Shown in pieces: positions 56,301 to 64,000 of a DNA stretch of 64,000 nt. Under the pieces are notes generated by a model. The model searched no databases, had not been told where the DNA came from, and worked only from the letters and a program-made list of their open reading frames with translations. The stretch's first letter is position 1. Every line of letters begins with the position of its first letter. This stretch comes from Berghia stephanieae (Eukaryota; Mollusca; Gastropoda; Nudibranchia; Aeolidiidae). The stretch spans positions 27,875,428 to 27,939,427 of the forward strand of contig CM067455.1 in NCBI GenBank assembly GCA_034508935.3, given 5' to 3'. The translations under genes and the position numbers were made by a program.

Positions 56301-57145
56301 TTTGTGGTTCTAGATTTTCAGATAAATCCAGCTTACGATATCATATGGGTGTCCACTCCGGGCATAAACCTCACATGTGTTCCATTTGCGGAAAGACTTT
56401 CTCAGTCAGTTACAATCTTACAACACATATGCGAATCCATAGTGGTGAGAAACCGTACAAATGTGAAACTTGTGGAAAACCATTTTATAAAAATTCAGAT
56501 TTGCAAAAACATCAAAGAGTCCATTCTGGGGAAAAACCTTACCAATGCTCAACATGTGGAATGTCTTTTGCATATAGCTCCAGCTTATATACGCATATGA
56601 GAATTCATTCTGGTGAAAAGCCTTACTCGTGTGGTACTTGTGGTCGAGCTTTTAGTACAAATTATAGGCTTTCTACTCACACCAGACTACACACCGGTGA
56701 AAGGCCGTTTAAATGTACCCTTTGTGAGAAAGCATTTACCAATAGCGGAGATTTGCTGAAACATACGAGAGCTCACCGTGGTGAGAGGCCGTATAAATGC
56801 ACCCTGTGTGAAAAGGCTTTTGCTAATAAGTCCGACCTGCACAGACACACCATGCGGCACAAAGGGGACAAACCATTCAAGTGTACATTGTGTGTGAAGG
56901 CATATACTAGTAACATAGTCCTTCAGAAACACATGAGATCACACACAGGTGAAAAGCCGTATAAATGTTATGTGTGCGGCAAAGCATTCTCAGCACAGTC
57001 CAGCGTGTCAAGACATTTAAAAATCCATGCAGGAGGACAGGGAGAAGATAAAATGTTTAAACCACCAACCAACAATCATCCCATGGTCCCAACGACACCT
57101 TTTGAGAAGGCCTTTTCCTACAGTTCCTTTTTGTTGAACTCATAA
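45294..57145 (+). CDS. Poly-C2H2 zinc-finger protein gene (whole coding span)
   Basis: Coding exons 45294-45863, 47433-47565, 53150-53293 and 54729-57145 join with phases 0, 1 and 1 into 1087 codons plus stop. The protein has an acidic Ser/Thr-rich N-terminal third, a short amphipathic helix, then 22 C2H2 fingers (residues about 372-1048) linked mostly by TGEKPY/F, and a 39-residue tail. It should act in the nucleus as a sequence-specific DNA-binding regulator. No KRAB, SCAN, BTB or ZAD domain is seen, as expected outside vertebrates and insects. Two further phase-compatible mini-exons are described separately. The first three exons are inferred from splice signals and phase; a transcript would prove them. 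Confidence 0.85.
46068..46375 (+). repeat. S1 SINE, full copy in intron
   Basis: Its tRNA-Pro-like head is GCGGCTATGTGGTCTAGTGG with box B GGGATCGAGCC. It has the same body and the GTAAAGCACTTTGAGCACA tail as at 35536. Confidence 0.9.
46476..47037. repeat. ~40-bp inverted repeat enclosing a (GTAT)n array
   Basis: 46489-46513 is the exact reverse complement of 46999-47023 (25 bp, core GTCTGATTGAGAGAAAGTAG). Similarity extends outward to about 40 bp with a few mismatches. Between them lies a (TATG)n array (about 46598-46975) with a GTGTGT patch and a CATG patch. It may be a MITE whose interior was taken over by a microsatellite. Confidence 0.85.
47433..47565 (+). CDS. Zinc-finger gene, second coding exon
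   Basis: The acceptor ACTATTTGTTCCAG and donor GAAG|GTAATA bound 133 nt. It reads [20 protein letters not shown], then [20 protein letters not shown] and KSGE, phase 0 in and phase 1 out. It is a disordered Ser/Pro-rich segment. Confidence 0.75.
47600..48465. repeat. Poly-G and two long (TTC)n tracts in intron
   Basis: G runs (47605-47636) are followed by about 400 bp of nearly pure TTC (47640-48036) and a second TTC tract at 48210-48465. They are separated by 170 bp of unique sequence. All long open frames here are repeat artefacts. Confidence 0.95.
48690..48945 (-). repeat. S1 SINE, diverged minus copy
   Basis: The reverse complement shows GGTCCCTGGTTTAAG in the box B area, CAGGTGTAAAATGAG and a TGTTTGTAAAGTGATTTGAG tail. 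The head is badly decayed. Confidence 0.65.
49172..49480 (+). repeat. S1 SINE, full copy in intron
   Basis: It has the head TGCAGCTATGGGGTCTTGTG, box B GAGTTCGAGCC, the body ATGAGTACCTGGCCGTCAAC and the tail GTAAAGCACTTTGAGCATG. Confidence 0.9.
49594..49641 (+). other. Candidate 48-nt mini-exon of the zinc-finger gene
   Basis: ACAATTCGCAG before 49594 and TTTAG|GTAAGG after 49641 frame 48 nt. Entered in phase 1 from exon 47433-47565, it reads [16 protein letters not shown] without a stop and exits in phase 1. The polypyrimidine tract is weak. This is a prediction only. Confidence 0.35.
49688..49945 (+). repeat. S2 SINE, full copy in intron
   Basis: The tRNA-like head is CCTGATAGCTCAGTTGGTAG (box A) with box-B-like AGATCAATCCC. 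The body has a C run, GGTCTGTTAGATCAAGTGGA and CAAGCAATTGCTT. A T run follows. Confidence 0.85.
50001..50045 (+). other. Candidate 45-nt mini-exon of the zinc-finger gene
   Basis: TTTTCATAATCCCAG before 50001 and CCAGA|GTAAGT after 50045 are both good splice signals. In phase 1 it adds [15 protein letters not shown] and leaves in phase 1, joining [10 protein letters not shown] of the next exon. A cassette of 15 residues would not disturb the frame. The helix-like sequence fits before the amphipathic helix of exon 53150-53293. Confidence 0.45.
50225..50683 (-). pseudogene. RTE-like LINE C-terminus with (GAT)n tail
   Basis: On minus: [60 protein letters not shown] and [17 protein letters not shown]. 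This is the typical end of RTE-clade LINE proteins. There is at least one frame change and a stop. The stop is followed by (GAT)n (plus-strand CAT, 50229-50312), the microsatellite tail such LINEs use. The 5' side is cut by the hAT-like element at 50684. Confidence 0.8.
50684..52922. mobile_element. hAT-like non-autonomous element with 16-bp perfect TIRs
   Basis: CAGGGTGTCCAGGGAA at the left and TTCCCTGGACACCCTG at the right are perfect inverted repeats, flanked by TTATA at 50679-50683 and 52923-52927. A 5-bp target duplication fits some hAT groups. About 1.5 kb of the 2.24-kb interior is a minisatellite. The rest is AT-rich with GGTCGGAAATTT-type repeats. No transposase is present. Confidence 0.85.
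50890..52440. repeat. 38-bp minisatellite and related CCA/CAT-rich sequence
   Basis: From about 51110 to 51960 the unit ACTGCAACCACTACCACATC + ATCATCACTACCACCACT (38 bp; 35-bp variants lack one CAC) repeats over 20 times. Related degenerate sequence flanks it on both sides. Because 38 is not a multiple of 3 and the unit has no stop in any frame, all three plus frames stay open for 420-580 codons. That is an artefact, not coding. Confidence 0.95.
53150..53293 (+). CDS. Zinc-finger gene, third core coding exon
   Basis: The acceptor CTCTTTCTTTACAG and donor AAAG|GTAATT frame 144 nt, phase 1 in and out. It reads [20 protein letters not shown], then [20 protein letters not shown] and EATVSTK. The middle is a clear amphipathic, coiled-coil-like helix that may mediate dimerisation. 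Confidence 0.8.
53683..53900 (+). repeat. S3 SINE (tRNA-like head)
   Basis: The head GGGGCAGCGTGGCTCAGCAG has box A TGGCTCAGCAGTACAG and a box-B-like GAGTTTGATCACC. The body is followed by CCCCTTGGGGATGAATAAAG and a (TTTA)n tail. It occurs once in this window. Confidence 0.75.
53985..54115 (-). repeat. S2 SINE, partial minus copy
   Basis: It shares TACAAAGTACTTCCCACCAG and the following block with 7550 and 32085. Confidence 0.6.
54195..54690 (+). repeat. R1 dispersed repeat, full copy in last intron
   Basis: It starts GGCAGGGAGGTACATACTGT and ends with TATAACCTAAATGTGTTGCA, AGCGCCGTAAAACCC and TTAAAAACAAAAAC. The 3' end lies under 40 bp from the acceptor of the zinc-finger exon. The A-rich tail gives the orientation of the family: a retroposon about 500 bp long with no open frame. 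Confidence 0.9.
54729..57145 (+). CDS. Zinc-finger gene, terminal exon with all 22 C2H2 fingers
   Basis: The acceptor TTTTCTCACTAG precedes [20 protein letters not shown]. 805 codons follow, ending SYSSFLLNS and TAA at 57143. A basic linker comes first, then fingers 1-3, an acidic insert ([20 protein letters not shown]), and fingers 4-22 with TGEKPY-type linkers. Fingers 6-9, 10-13 and 14-17 form three copies of a four-finger module: [24 protein letters not shown] and SSSCLSVH in the first copy. Finger 4 ends in H-x5-H and finger 6 in H-x4-H. All Cys/His ligands appear present. The frame is intact, which argues for selection. Confidence 0.95.
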
Positions 57146-57693
57146 TTGTTCACATAGTTCTTTCATGTAAACTTATGAGCAATATATAACAATGAGAAAT
57201 GTGCATAGAGCATGGTTTACACATCATCAAAGTCTGCTTTTGAAAAAAATAAGCAAACAAAAAAAAACCCCACCCCAATACAATGAATATTAAATTCAAT
57301 AAAATTTGGTTTACGTAAGACTTAGGCTGTGAACTGAGTGCATTCATTTTCATTTCAGGTCTGTTATGCTTTCAGTTTAATCTTTCCTCTCAGTCAGTCT
57401 CTTGTTTTATTTTAGCAAAGTAAGTGCATCCCTCTCGTTTTCATTACCGAACCAAACACAAACCGAACACTTACATTTTATCTCGGAATTTAAATTTCTC
57501 TCAGTTTTCTATCAGCAAAGTGAAACAGCACATCATTTCTTTGTTATTGTTTTTAGAACACTTTTTGGATGATTAGTTCTCACTGAAATGTGAGCCGCTA
57601 CCGCTGTATTTGTAAATGTGTTGATGTTCATACCATGAACCAAACTGAGCATTGTTTACCTCACATGAATTGCCTTTAATTTGGACAATAAAG

Positions 57694-57735
<42 letters not shown>
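57146..57735 (+). other. 3' untranslated region of the zinc-finger gene
   Basis: AATAAA occurs at about 57298 and 57687. The second is inside GGACAATAAAGATTATTATT, a block also seen at 22305, so it may come from a retroposon tail. (ATT)n follows to 57740. Confidence 0.5.
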
Positions 57736-57740
<5 letters not shown>

Positions 57741-57743
<3 letters not shown>

Positions 57744-58239
57744 ATACCGCTAATTTATTGTGACGGTTTAGATGCTTAAAAAATCTAATTATATTCAAAC
57801 TGTGAGGCATGGGTCAAGGTTTTATGTTTTTTATTTCTTAAACTGTCAAACACTAACTTTGACATTTCTTATCATAATTTTAACTTTTATAAAAACAGAC
57901 ATCTGGCTCATCCTGACATATTACAGTTTTGAGACGATAGATCACAAGTGTATGAATCGTAATATAAACATTTTAGCTTACACATAATTTTATGTGCCCG
58001 CATGTTTCATATTTTCGTTGTGAGTAAATTACACAAATGTATAACATCTAAGACACACCAGTTGTTCACGAACTGAAAGCGAAATGAGTTGAAAATGAAT
58101 GCACTTAGTTTACAGCCTATGGGCCTCTGATTCATCAAGTAAAATGAAAATTCATAGTTTGTTCTTTCCACTAATTTGCACTAACAACAGCACCTGATTT
58201 ACAATTACAATATTGATGACCCATAATTAATAGAAATGT
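57741..58239. other. Intergenic, nothing recognised
   Basis: AT-rich unique sequence with only short frames. Confidence 0.3.
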
Positions 58240-58590
58240 CACATAGCGGGTGGTTGGATGGGAGCATCACCCTTGAATCATATACCTATGATGTTCGCAT
58301 GGGTGTACGATCCGATAGTGATGTCGTTTCTTCTTCTCTTTACTAGCCTATCCTGCTTCTTTGGTTTGTGATTGTATTTTTGACAGGGGATATTTTTTTT
58401 TTTCTGTAAATCTTCTGCCTGTTTGTTCTTGGTTATTTATAATTTAGCTTATGATATCTTTAGGTTATGATTTTGATTTACATTTGTACTATTTTTGTTA
58501 GATTGCTTGTTTTTTTGTTTCAGCGGTCTCTCATATAACCTCAATTGTGTTGGAAGAGACCTAAAGCAACAAACAACAACAAAAAAATGT
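58240..58590 (+). repeat. R2 dispersed repeat, copy 1
   Basis: It begins GCGGGTGGTTGGATGGGAGC and ends with GCGGTCTCTCATATAACCTC, AATTGTGTTGGAAGAGACC, then TAAAGCAACAAACAAC. A near-identical copy lies at 63136-63480. The 3' end can form a hairpin of GGTCTCT with AGAGACC. No frame is present, so it is SINE-like or a LINE 3' end. Confidence 0.9.
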
Positions 58591-59214
58591 CACATAATTA
58601 ACTCTAGTCTTAACACCTACTTAACATAGTATTGATACTTAATAACCATTAGTAATTCAACTTTTTTGCCATGACACAGTAACAGAAACAAATTGATAAC
58701 ATTCCAAATTGTTTGTGGTTTATAGACCTTTTTGGCTAAGTAGTTTTCAGATTAAATTCTTCATTGTAAGGGAAACCATTTTTATAAAACTTATAAAATT
58801 TGTATCTTAACTTGTTGGATCCCTTGATGACCACTCCAGCATGGTCACAATAGACACCTAGTGGAATGGAACATAACCATGCCACTCGAACGTAAACAAT
58901 GGCAGTTCGTACTTAACTAAGCAAACTACACATTATTACCATCAATGATATACGTTTAAGTAAAATGTTCATGCTCTACATGCCTGATCAACTGTTCCAT
59001 CACAGAAAACTATGTGTAACTTTTAATGGTTATAGTCTGATGGAGTGATTTTAATGAGAACTAATCACAACTAGCAGCAGAAAAACAATTACAAAGAGCA
59101 GAGTGATGTCAGCTTACTTCATTCTGTTGTTTGTGAACAACCGACTATATTTGTCTGAGTGAGCATAAGGATGTGTCTCAAATTATGCTTTATGATCTAT
59201 CAAAAATCTACCGT
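58591..59214. other. Intergenic; distant match to the inverted repeat at 46476
   Basis: 59028-59170 resembles 46480-46600 (GGTTATAGTCTGATGGAG, ACAAAGAGCAGAGT, TTCATTC.GTTGTTTGTG), so it is probably another copy of that repeat. No gene is seen. Confidence 0.45.
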
Positions 59215-59335
59215 TATAGGTTCATTGTTGTAACATGATAATAATGGAAATATCCTCAATCCAATGCAAAATTATTGCCCATTACAAATCAAGCCCATAA
59301 TTGCTTTCGGTTATCAGAATGGCAAATCTGTGCAC
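59215..59335. mobile_element. MITE with GTCTGATAAC-type end, partial copy
   Basis: CCCATAATTGCTTTCGGTTATCAG corresponds to the right end of 27867-28003 (core GTTATCAG). The left terminus is unclear. Confidence 0.5.
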
Positions 59336-59524
59336 GTTGGATTGACCTTAAATTTAAAATCATGGTGCAGATCTTACTGTAAGCTGAAAATGTGCATTGT
59401 AAGCACGATTATTTAATTTTTGTCAGCTTGACATTTAATAGGTACCTACTTCAATTATTTATACTCTTCCTCCTTCTTCTCCTCTTCCTTTTCTTTCCTA
59501 CCCTTTCTTTCTCCTCCTCCTCCA

Positions 59525-60055
59525 CCACCTGGGTGGGGATCCTGACCTCCCATAGCGGGCAGGGAGGTACATACTGTGTCTTCTATCCCGTTATATCTGT
59601 TTTCCAACATGCTTTCTGTCTTTGTCTCGGAATGAGATTACTTGGTTTTGTCCTGGCACTGGCCGGAATCCTGGCTGGGAGGGAAACAGTCGAATGCATA
59701 GTTATTGTTTTGGGAGATGATATTTTTTTTCCTTGTAAATCATCTCTCTGTTATGTATTATTATATTTATTTTGAATGTATAATGTTAGCATTTGAGTGT
59801 GTTCCTCTTTGTTGGATTCTGTGCTTGTGTCTGGATGAGACTTGTAGGTGATTTCAAACTAAGTACATTGGTGGTATGCTCTTGGAATCTACATCTGATC
59901 CCTATTTGTTCTCAGTTCCCCTTTGTCTTACTTTTTCTTGGGTGCTTTAATTGTAACTCTATAACTTTTTACTATCCCATTTTCTTCCTTTTTACTGGCG
60001 CTGATATAACCTAAATGTGTTGCAAGCGCCGTAAAACCCTTAAAAACAAAAAAAA
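59525..60055 (+). repeat. R1 dispersed repeat, full copy
   Basis: It runs from TGGGTGGGGATCCTGACCTC to GGCGCTGATATAACCTAAAT, GTGTTGCAAGCGCCG and TAAAACCCTTAAAAAC. It is about 95 per cent like 54195-54690 by eye. Confidence 0.9.
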
Positions 60056-60077
60056 AAAACATCCTCCACCACTGCCT

Positions 60078-60250
60078 CGTCCTCCTCCTCCTCCTCCTCC
60101 TCCTCCTTCTTCTTCTTCTTCTTCTTCTTCTTCTTCTTTCTTCTTCTTCTTCTTCTTCTTCTTCTTCTTCTTCTTCTCTCTTCTTCTTCTTCTTCTTCTT
60201 CTTCTTCTTCTTCTTCTTCTTCTTCTTCTTCTTCTTCTTCTTCTTTCTTC
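60078..60250. repeat. (CTC)n/(TTC)n microsatellite
   Basis: Short CCT repeats turn into about 150 bp of TTC directly after the A tail of the R1 copy. Confidence 0.95.
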
Positions 60251-60550
60251 AAATAGGGATTCTATTTATTTGTTGAACTCGAGTGTTTTATGGTATTGGA
60301 TGCAAACAGAATTGTATATTGCAAAATATGGACATAAAATCAGTATTATTATTATGGTTGATGAAATTATTCAAAATTCGTGTTTATTTGGTTGCCTTCT
60401 CTTAGGTAAGGTATTTGTATCTCCCCTCTCCCCAGCCCCTCTTTTTTTTTATCACGAGACTATTTTACTTCATTCAGACAACAGATAAAATTTGAATTTA
60501 TTGATTGTATTTTTAAAGAATGTTTGCTTATTTATTTATTTTATTTATAT
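60251..60550. other. Intergenic, nothing recognised
   Basis: AT-rich with short TTTA repeats at its right end. Confidence 0.3.
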
Positions 60551-60554
60551 ATTC

Positions 60555-61180
60555 AAGGGTTGATCAAATATGAATTGTTCTGTTATGAGGGAATGCTCCG
60601 ATTATCATGAAATTTTGCAGTTTTTTTCTACTTATTTACCATTTGATGTGGTACTTTTCTCCCATTTCTCCCTGACCTTGAAATGTCCTTCTAATTAGGA
60701 GTTGGATTTAGCCTTAACTCAGTCTTCTGAAGCTCTTAAAACTTCAATTTCATCTTCAAAACACTTTCTATTGAGGTCTTTCTTCAATGTAAGGAACATA
60801 TAAAAGCCTGAGCGGCCAATTGGAAGTGATTTGGGAGAGTGAGGTAAGATTTAAACCTCGCAATCATCTCCAGTTGCTGTTGACATATCGGTACGTACTA
60901 TTAGATGGCACATTGTCTTGCAAAAGCAGAACTTCATTTTGAAGCTTCAGTCTGTTCAAGAGTTGTTAGTATTATTCCCCGTTCATTTTTTTGTTCTTTG
61001 AAAGATAATAGCACATAATGATACCTTTCATATGAGCGTGACCTTTATCAAAGAGTGATTTATCTCTGCTTTTTGGGGATGTTGGTTTTTTAAAATTGTT
61101 TTGACGGGCATTTCATCTCTGGATCTGATAGTTATAGATAGAATCAGGTTTCATCCATCCACTGTCAACGATCTGTATAA
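60555..61180 (-). pseudogene. Mariner transposase relic
   Basis: Fragments in several frames on minus follow mariner order: WIYNY-like and DPEMKCQSKQF near 61130 (DPExKxQSxQW motif), PKKAEINHSL near 61075 (PKKARxSKS), a degraded HDNA region near 60910 (LLLQDNVPS), LPHSPKSL..LTLKKDLNRKCF near 60800, and an inverted-repeat-like end GGGTTGATCAAATATGAATT at 60556. Many frame changes and stops show long inactivity. The 5' end is lost. Confidence 0.75.
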
Positions 61181-61500
61181 TATTATTCTTTTCGTTGTTC
61201 ACAAACCAGAGGAGACTTTTGCAATCTTTCCTCTGTCATTTGCTCTAGCTTCCATTTTACAAAGCTGCATTTCTGATTATTTTTTTTGTAATTTGGTATG
61301 TAGTCGTAGTAACGTAAAAAGTGCATTCTCCAAGGTGGTAAGGTCACTTTTGCTGTGTTTTCTATTCCCCCCATATCCATTTTCCCTCCCCATGTTACTC
61401 CCTGTCTTCGTTCTGGATTGAGATTGTTTGTTATTTTTCTTTTTTTTTTTTTACTGTTTTGTACTATTATAGTCATATTTCATCTTACTTTGTATACATG
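61181..61500. other. Non-coding, partly R1-like
   Basis: 61380-61500 is a diverged match to the R1 interior (GTTACTCCCTGTCTTCGTTC..GAGATT). There is no gene. Confidence 0.4.
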
Positions 61501-61514
61501 TGAGTGTATCCTTC

Positions 61515-61995
61515 ATGGCAGGGAGGTACTTACTGTGTCTTCTATCCCCCTATATCTTTCCTATTGCTTTCTGTCTTTGACTTAGAACGAGATTACTTGG
61601 TTTTCCTGGTCGGATACCCTAGCTGGGAGGAAAGCAGTCAAATGTATAGTTATCGTTTGTAATGTAAATCATCTCTCTGTTATGCACTGTATTATGTTTT
61701 GTTTACATATTATATATGATTTGTAAACAATTGGAATGTATTCCTCTTGGCGGGGATCTGTGCTTGTGTCTGGATGAGACATTTAGGTGATCTCAAACTA
61801 AGTACTTTGATAGTGTGCTCTTGAAATCTACATCTGTTCCCTATTTGAACCAATTCCCCTTTGTCTTACCTTGTCTTGGGTGCTTTAATTGTAATTCTAG
61901 AACATTTTACTATCCTATTTTATTCCTTTTTACTGGCGCTGATATGGCCTAAATGTGTTGCAAGCGCCGTAAATCCCTTAAAAACAAACAAACAA
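61515..61995 (+). repeat. R1 dispersed repeat, third plus-strand copy
   Basis: It starts ATGGCAGGGAGGTACTTACT and ends GGCGCTGATATGGCCTAAAT, GTGTTGCAAGCGCCG and TAAATCCCTTAAAAAC. The loop here reads ATATGGCCT instead of ATATAACCT; the stem is unchanged. Confidence 0.9.
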
Positions 61996-61999
61996 ACCT

Positions 62000-62320
62000 T
62001 CATGGCAGTGTCATTTGCTTATATCTTGATGGGACTTTTAAGTATTGTTAAAATAGGCACATCGACAGATTGCTAATAGAATTTTCTGTTTTCTTCTTCA
62101 GCTATTCTCTTTTGTCTTACTCTGTCCTTTCGGTCTACAACCTTTCCCCTATCATCTTCCTGTTGACCGGGCGCTGAAATGACTTGAAAGCCTCTATGTA
62201 TTTATGTATGTATGTATGTATGTATGTATGTATGTATGTATGTATGTATGTATGTATGTATGTATGTATGTATGTATGTATGTATTTATTTATTTATTTA
62301 TTTATTTATTATTTATATAT
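62000..62320 (+). repeat. R1-like end followed by (GTAT)n and (TTTA)n
   Basis: 62030-62195 resembles a truncated R1 relative ending CGGGCGCTGAAATGACTTGA and AAGCC. A (TATG)n array (62204-62283) and (TTTA)n follow. Confidence 0.7.
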
Positions 62321-62820
62321 TTATATAATAATATGACCAAATTTGGATTTTTACCTTGGTTTTCAATTTTTTTTGTACCAGTGTATCAACAGAGGATAAT
62401 GTTTACGAAAAAAAATGTTAATGTTTTTCTCTCAAATCTGCCCTTTCAAAACTGCACCTGAGAATATCCCCTTTGGCTTTATGACCTTAAAATGTCGCAA
62501 TTTCTATGGAGATTTAAATTATAAGTTTAAGTTTAAACAAGAACAAAACCAAAATTCGATAACCCATGGATGATTCAGTTACTGTTGTGTCTTATCACAG
62601 TTTTACTGGAGCTGCCAACTCCCATTTTGTTTTCGCTGGGATTTTTCTATTTTTTAAAGGTTTTTTAATTTGACGAATTTTTGACAGGATTTTAAAAATT
62701 CCCTGTTTTTTCTCATTTTTTTTTCTCGGTGATCTAGGGATGGTTACACATGTTATCTGACAAATTTGACGGTCTCATTGTGGTTTATGGCATATTTCTA
62801 TTCACTTCAGTATAAAGATT
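62321..62820. other. Intergenic, nothing recognised
   Basis: AT-rich sequence with short frames only. Confidence 0.3.
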
Positions 62821-62823
62821 GCA

Positions 62824-62955
<132 letters not shown>

Positions 62956-63103
62956 TTTTAATGAAACAAATTTATTAAAGAACAATTTGCAGTTGCACTT
63001 TTGTCATCAGCGAAAAAATGTCCAGATTTTAAAAATCAAAATATTATTTTTAAAAAATAAATCTTATGCTGCTGTATTGAGTTGACAGCTCTGTGTTACC
63101 CGT

Positions 63104-63480
63104 TACCGATAGTGATGTCGTTTCTTCTTCTCTTTACGCGGGTGGTTGGATGGGAGCATCACCCTTGAATCATATACCTATGATGTTCGCATGGGTGTAC
63201 GATCCGATAGTGATGTCGTTTCTTCTTCTCTTTACTAGCCTATCCTGCTTCTTTGGTTTGTGATTGTATTTTTGACAGGGAATATTTTTTTTTCTGTAAA
63301 TCCTCTGCCTGTTTGTTCTTGGTTATTTATAATTTAGCTTATGATATCTTTAGGTTATGATTTTGATTGACATTTGTACTATTTTTGTTAGATTGCTTTT
63401 TTTTTGTTTCAGCGGTCTCTCATATAACCTCAATTGTGTTGGAAGAGACCTAAAGCAACAAACAAAAAAAAAAAATAAAA
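63104..63480 (+). repeat. R2 dispersed repeat, copy 2, with a short internal duplication
   Basis: It matches 58240-58590 closely. An extra 33-bp block (CCGATAGTGATGTCGTTTCT and on) occurs at 63105 before the R2 start and again in its normal place at 63205. It has the same hairpin tail and A-rich end. Confidence 0.9.
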
Positions 63481-63815
63481 AAAAATTACCCGTTACCAAT
63501 CTACTCCATGCTAAGCGGCTCGGCTACCTCTACGTATAAAAAAGAAGTGATAGAGAAAAAAAAAGTCCTTTGTGTCTTCCAACAATAAGCAAATTAATAT
63601 GAAATATTGTATTTAGTTTCTGTTTAACTGGGTATGTCTACTAAAGATACATTCGATTATTCGGAGAATTGAATACTATTAGTCTACTTATCTATATATT
63701 GTCATCTATAATTATTGTTATCTATACCGATTAGTATCTATGATCATTGTTATTTATATTGACTTATTTATTTTTATCATCATCATCAGCATCACTAATT
63801 ATTATTTACATATGT

Positions 63816-63910
<95 letters not shown>

Positions 63911-64000
63911 ATAATAATAATTATTATTATTTTAATAGAATTTTTATCATCATCATCAGCATCACTAATTATTATTTACATATGTGTATTATTATTATTA
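63481..64000. repeat. AT-rich sequence ending in a long (ATT)n array
   Basis: From about 63817 an ATT array runs almost to the window end. A block containing TTTATCATCATCATCAGCAT and CACTAATTATTATTTACATA occurs on both sides of it (63772 and 63943), so the array may be part of a longer tandem unit of about 170 bp. Confidence 0.85.

Noticed and set aside
57687-57692. Definite poly(A) signal of the zinc-finger gene
   Set aside because: The same AATAAAG..ATTATT block occurs at 22305 and may be a retroposon tail, so it is given only as possible.

Overview
The window is eukaryotic, AT-rich and dominated by repeats. It has spliced GT/AG genes, many tRNA-headed SINEs, several LINE clades, Tigger, mariner, THAP-type and hAT-like DNA transposons, one degraded Ty3/gypsy relic and very long microsatellites. 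The mix of jockey-like and RTE-like LINEs, pseudo-tRNA SINEs and a poly-C2H2 zinc-finger gene fits a lophotrochozoan animal, most likely a mollusc. That is an inference; no marker gene settles it.

Layout. 1-5.0 kb: a large jockey-like LINE on the minus strand (ORF2 running off the left edge, ORF1, long 5' leader), inserted in a dispersed repeat here called R1. 5-8.4 kb: R1 and SINE copies and a LINE endonuclease fragment. 8.4-10.6 kb: a decayed copy of a protein family I cannot name. 10.6-14.3 kb: tandem duplications, a 60-bp minisatellite and a MITE. 14.3-17.4 kb: a tRNA-bearing foldback transposon (element A), a 901-bp tandem duplication and microsatellites. 18.2-21.3 kb: fossil Ty3/gypsy fragments with LTRs. 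23.0-26.2 kb: a Tigger transposon inside a ~125-bp tandem array, then LTR and LINE tails. 26.6-29.0 kb: possible minus-strand exons. 30.4-38.0 kb: a 7.7-kb DNA transposon relic with a THAP/DDE transposase on plus and a SWIM-finger (YqaJ-associated type) gene on minus, bounded by hairpin-rich inverted repeats and a 9-bp target duplication. 38.2-43.7 kb: three families of palindrome-ended elements (A, B, C), each enclosing a minus-strand tRNA-like sequence followed by a T-rich tract. 45.2-57.7 kb: the one convincing intact host gene, a 22-finger C2H2 zinc-finger protein with at least four coding exons, 1087 residues in the basic splice form. Its introns hold SINEs, TTC tracts, a GTAT array inside an inverted repeat, an RTE-like LINE tail and a hAT-like element carrying a 38-bp minisatellite. 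57.7-64 kb: R1 and R2 copies, a mariner relic and ATT/GTAT arrays.

Most notable points: (1) the tRNA-bearing foldback elements, with 9-bp target duplications shared by both A copies and by the neighbouring THAP transposon; (2) R1 and R2, two otherwise different repeats whose 3' ends share a loop but have different, fully complementary stems; (3) two unlisted phase-compatible mini-exons in the zinc-finger gene. All reading was by eye; no alignment or database search was run.
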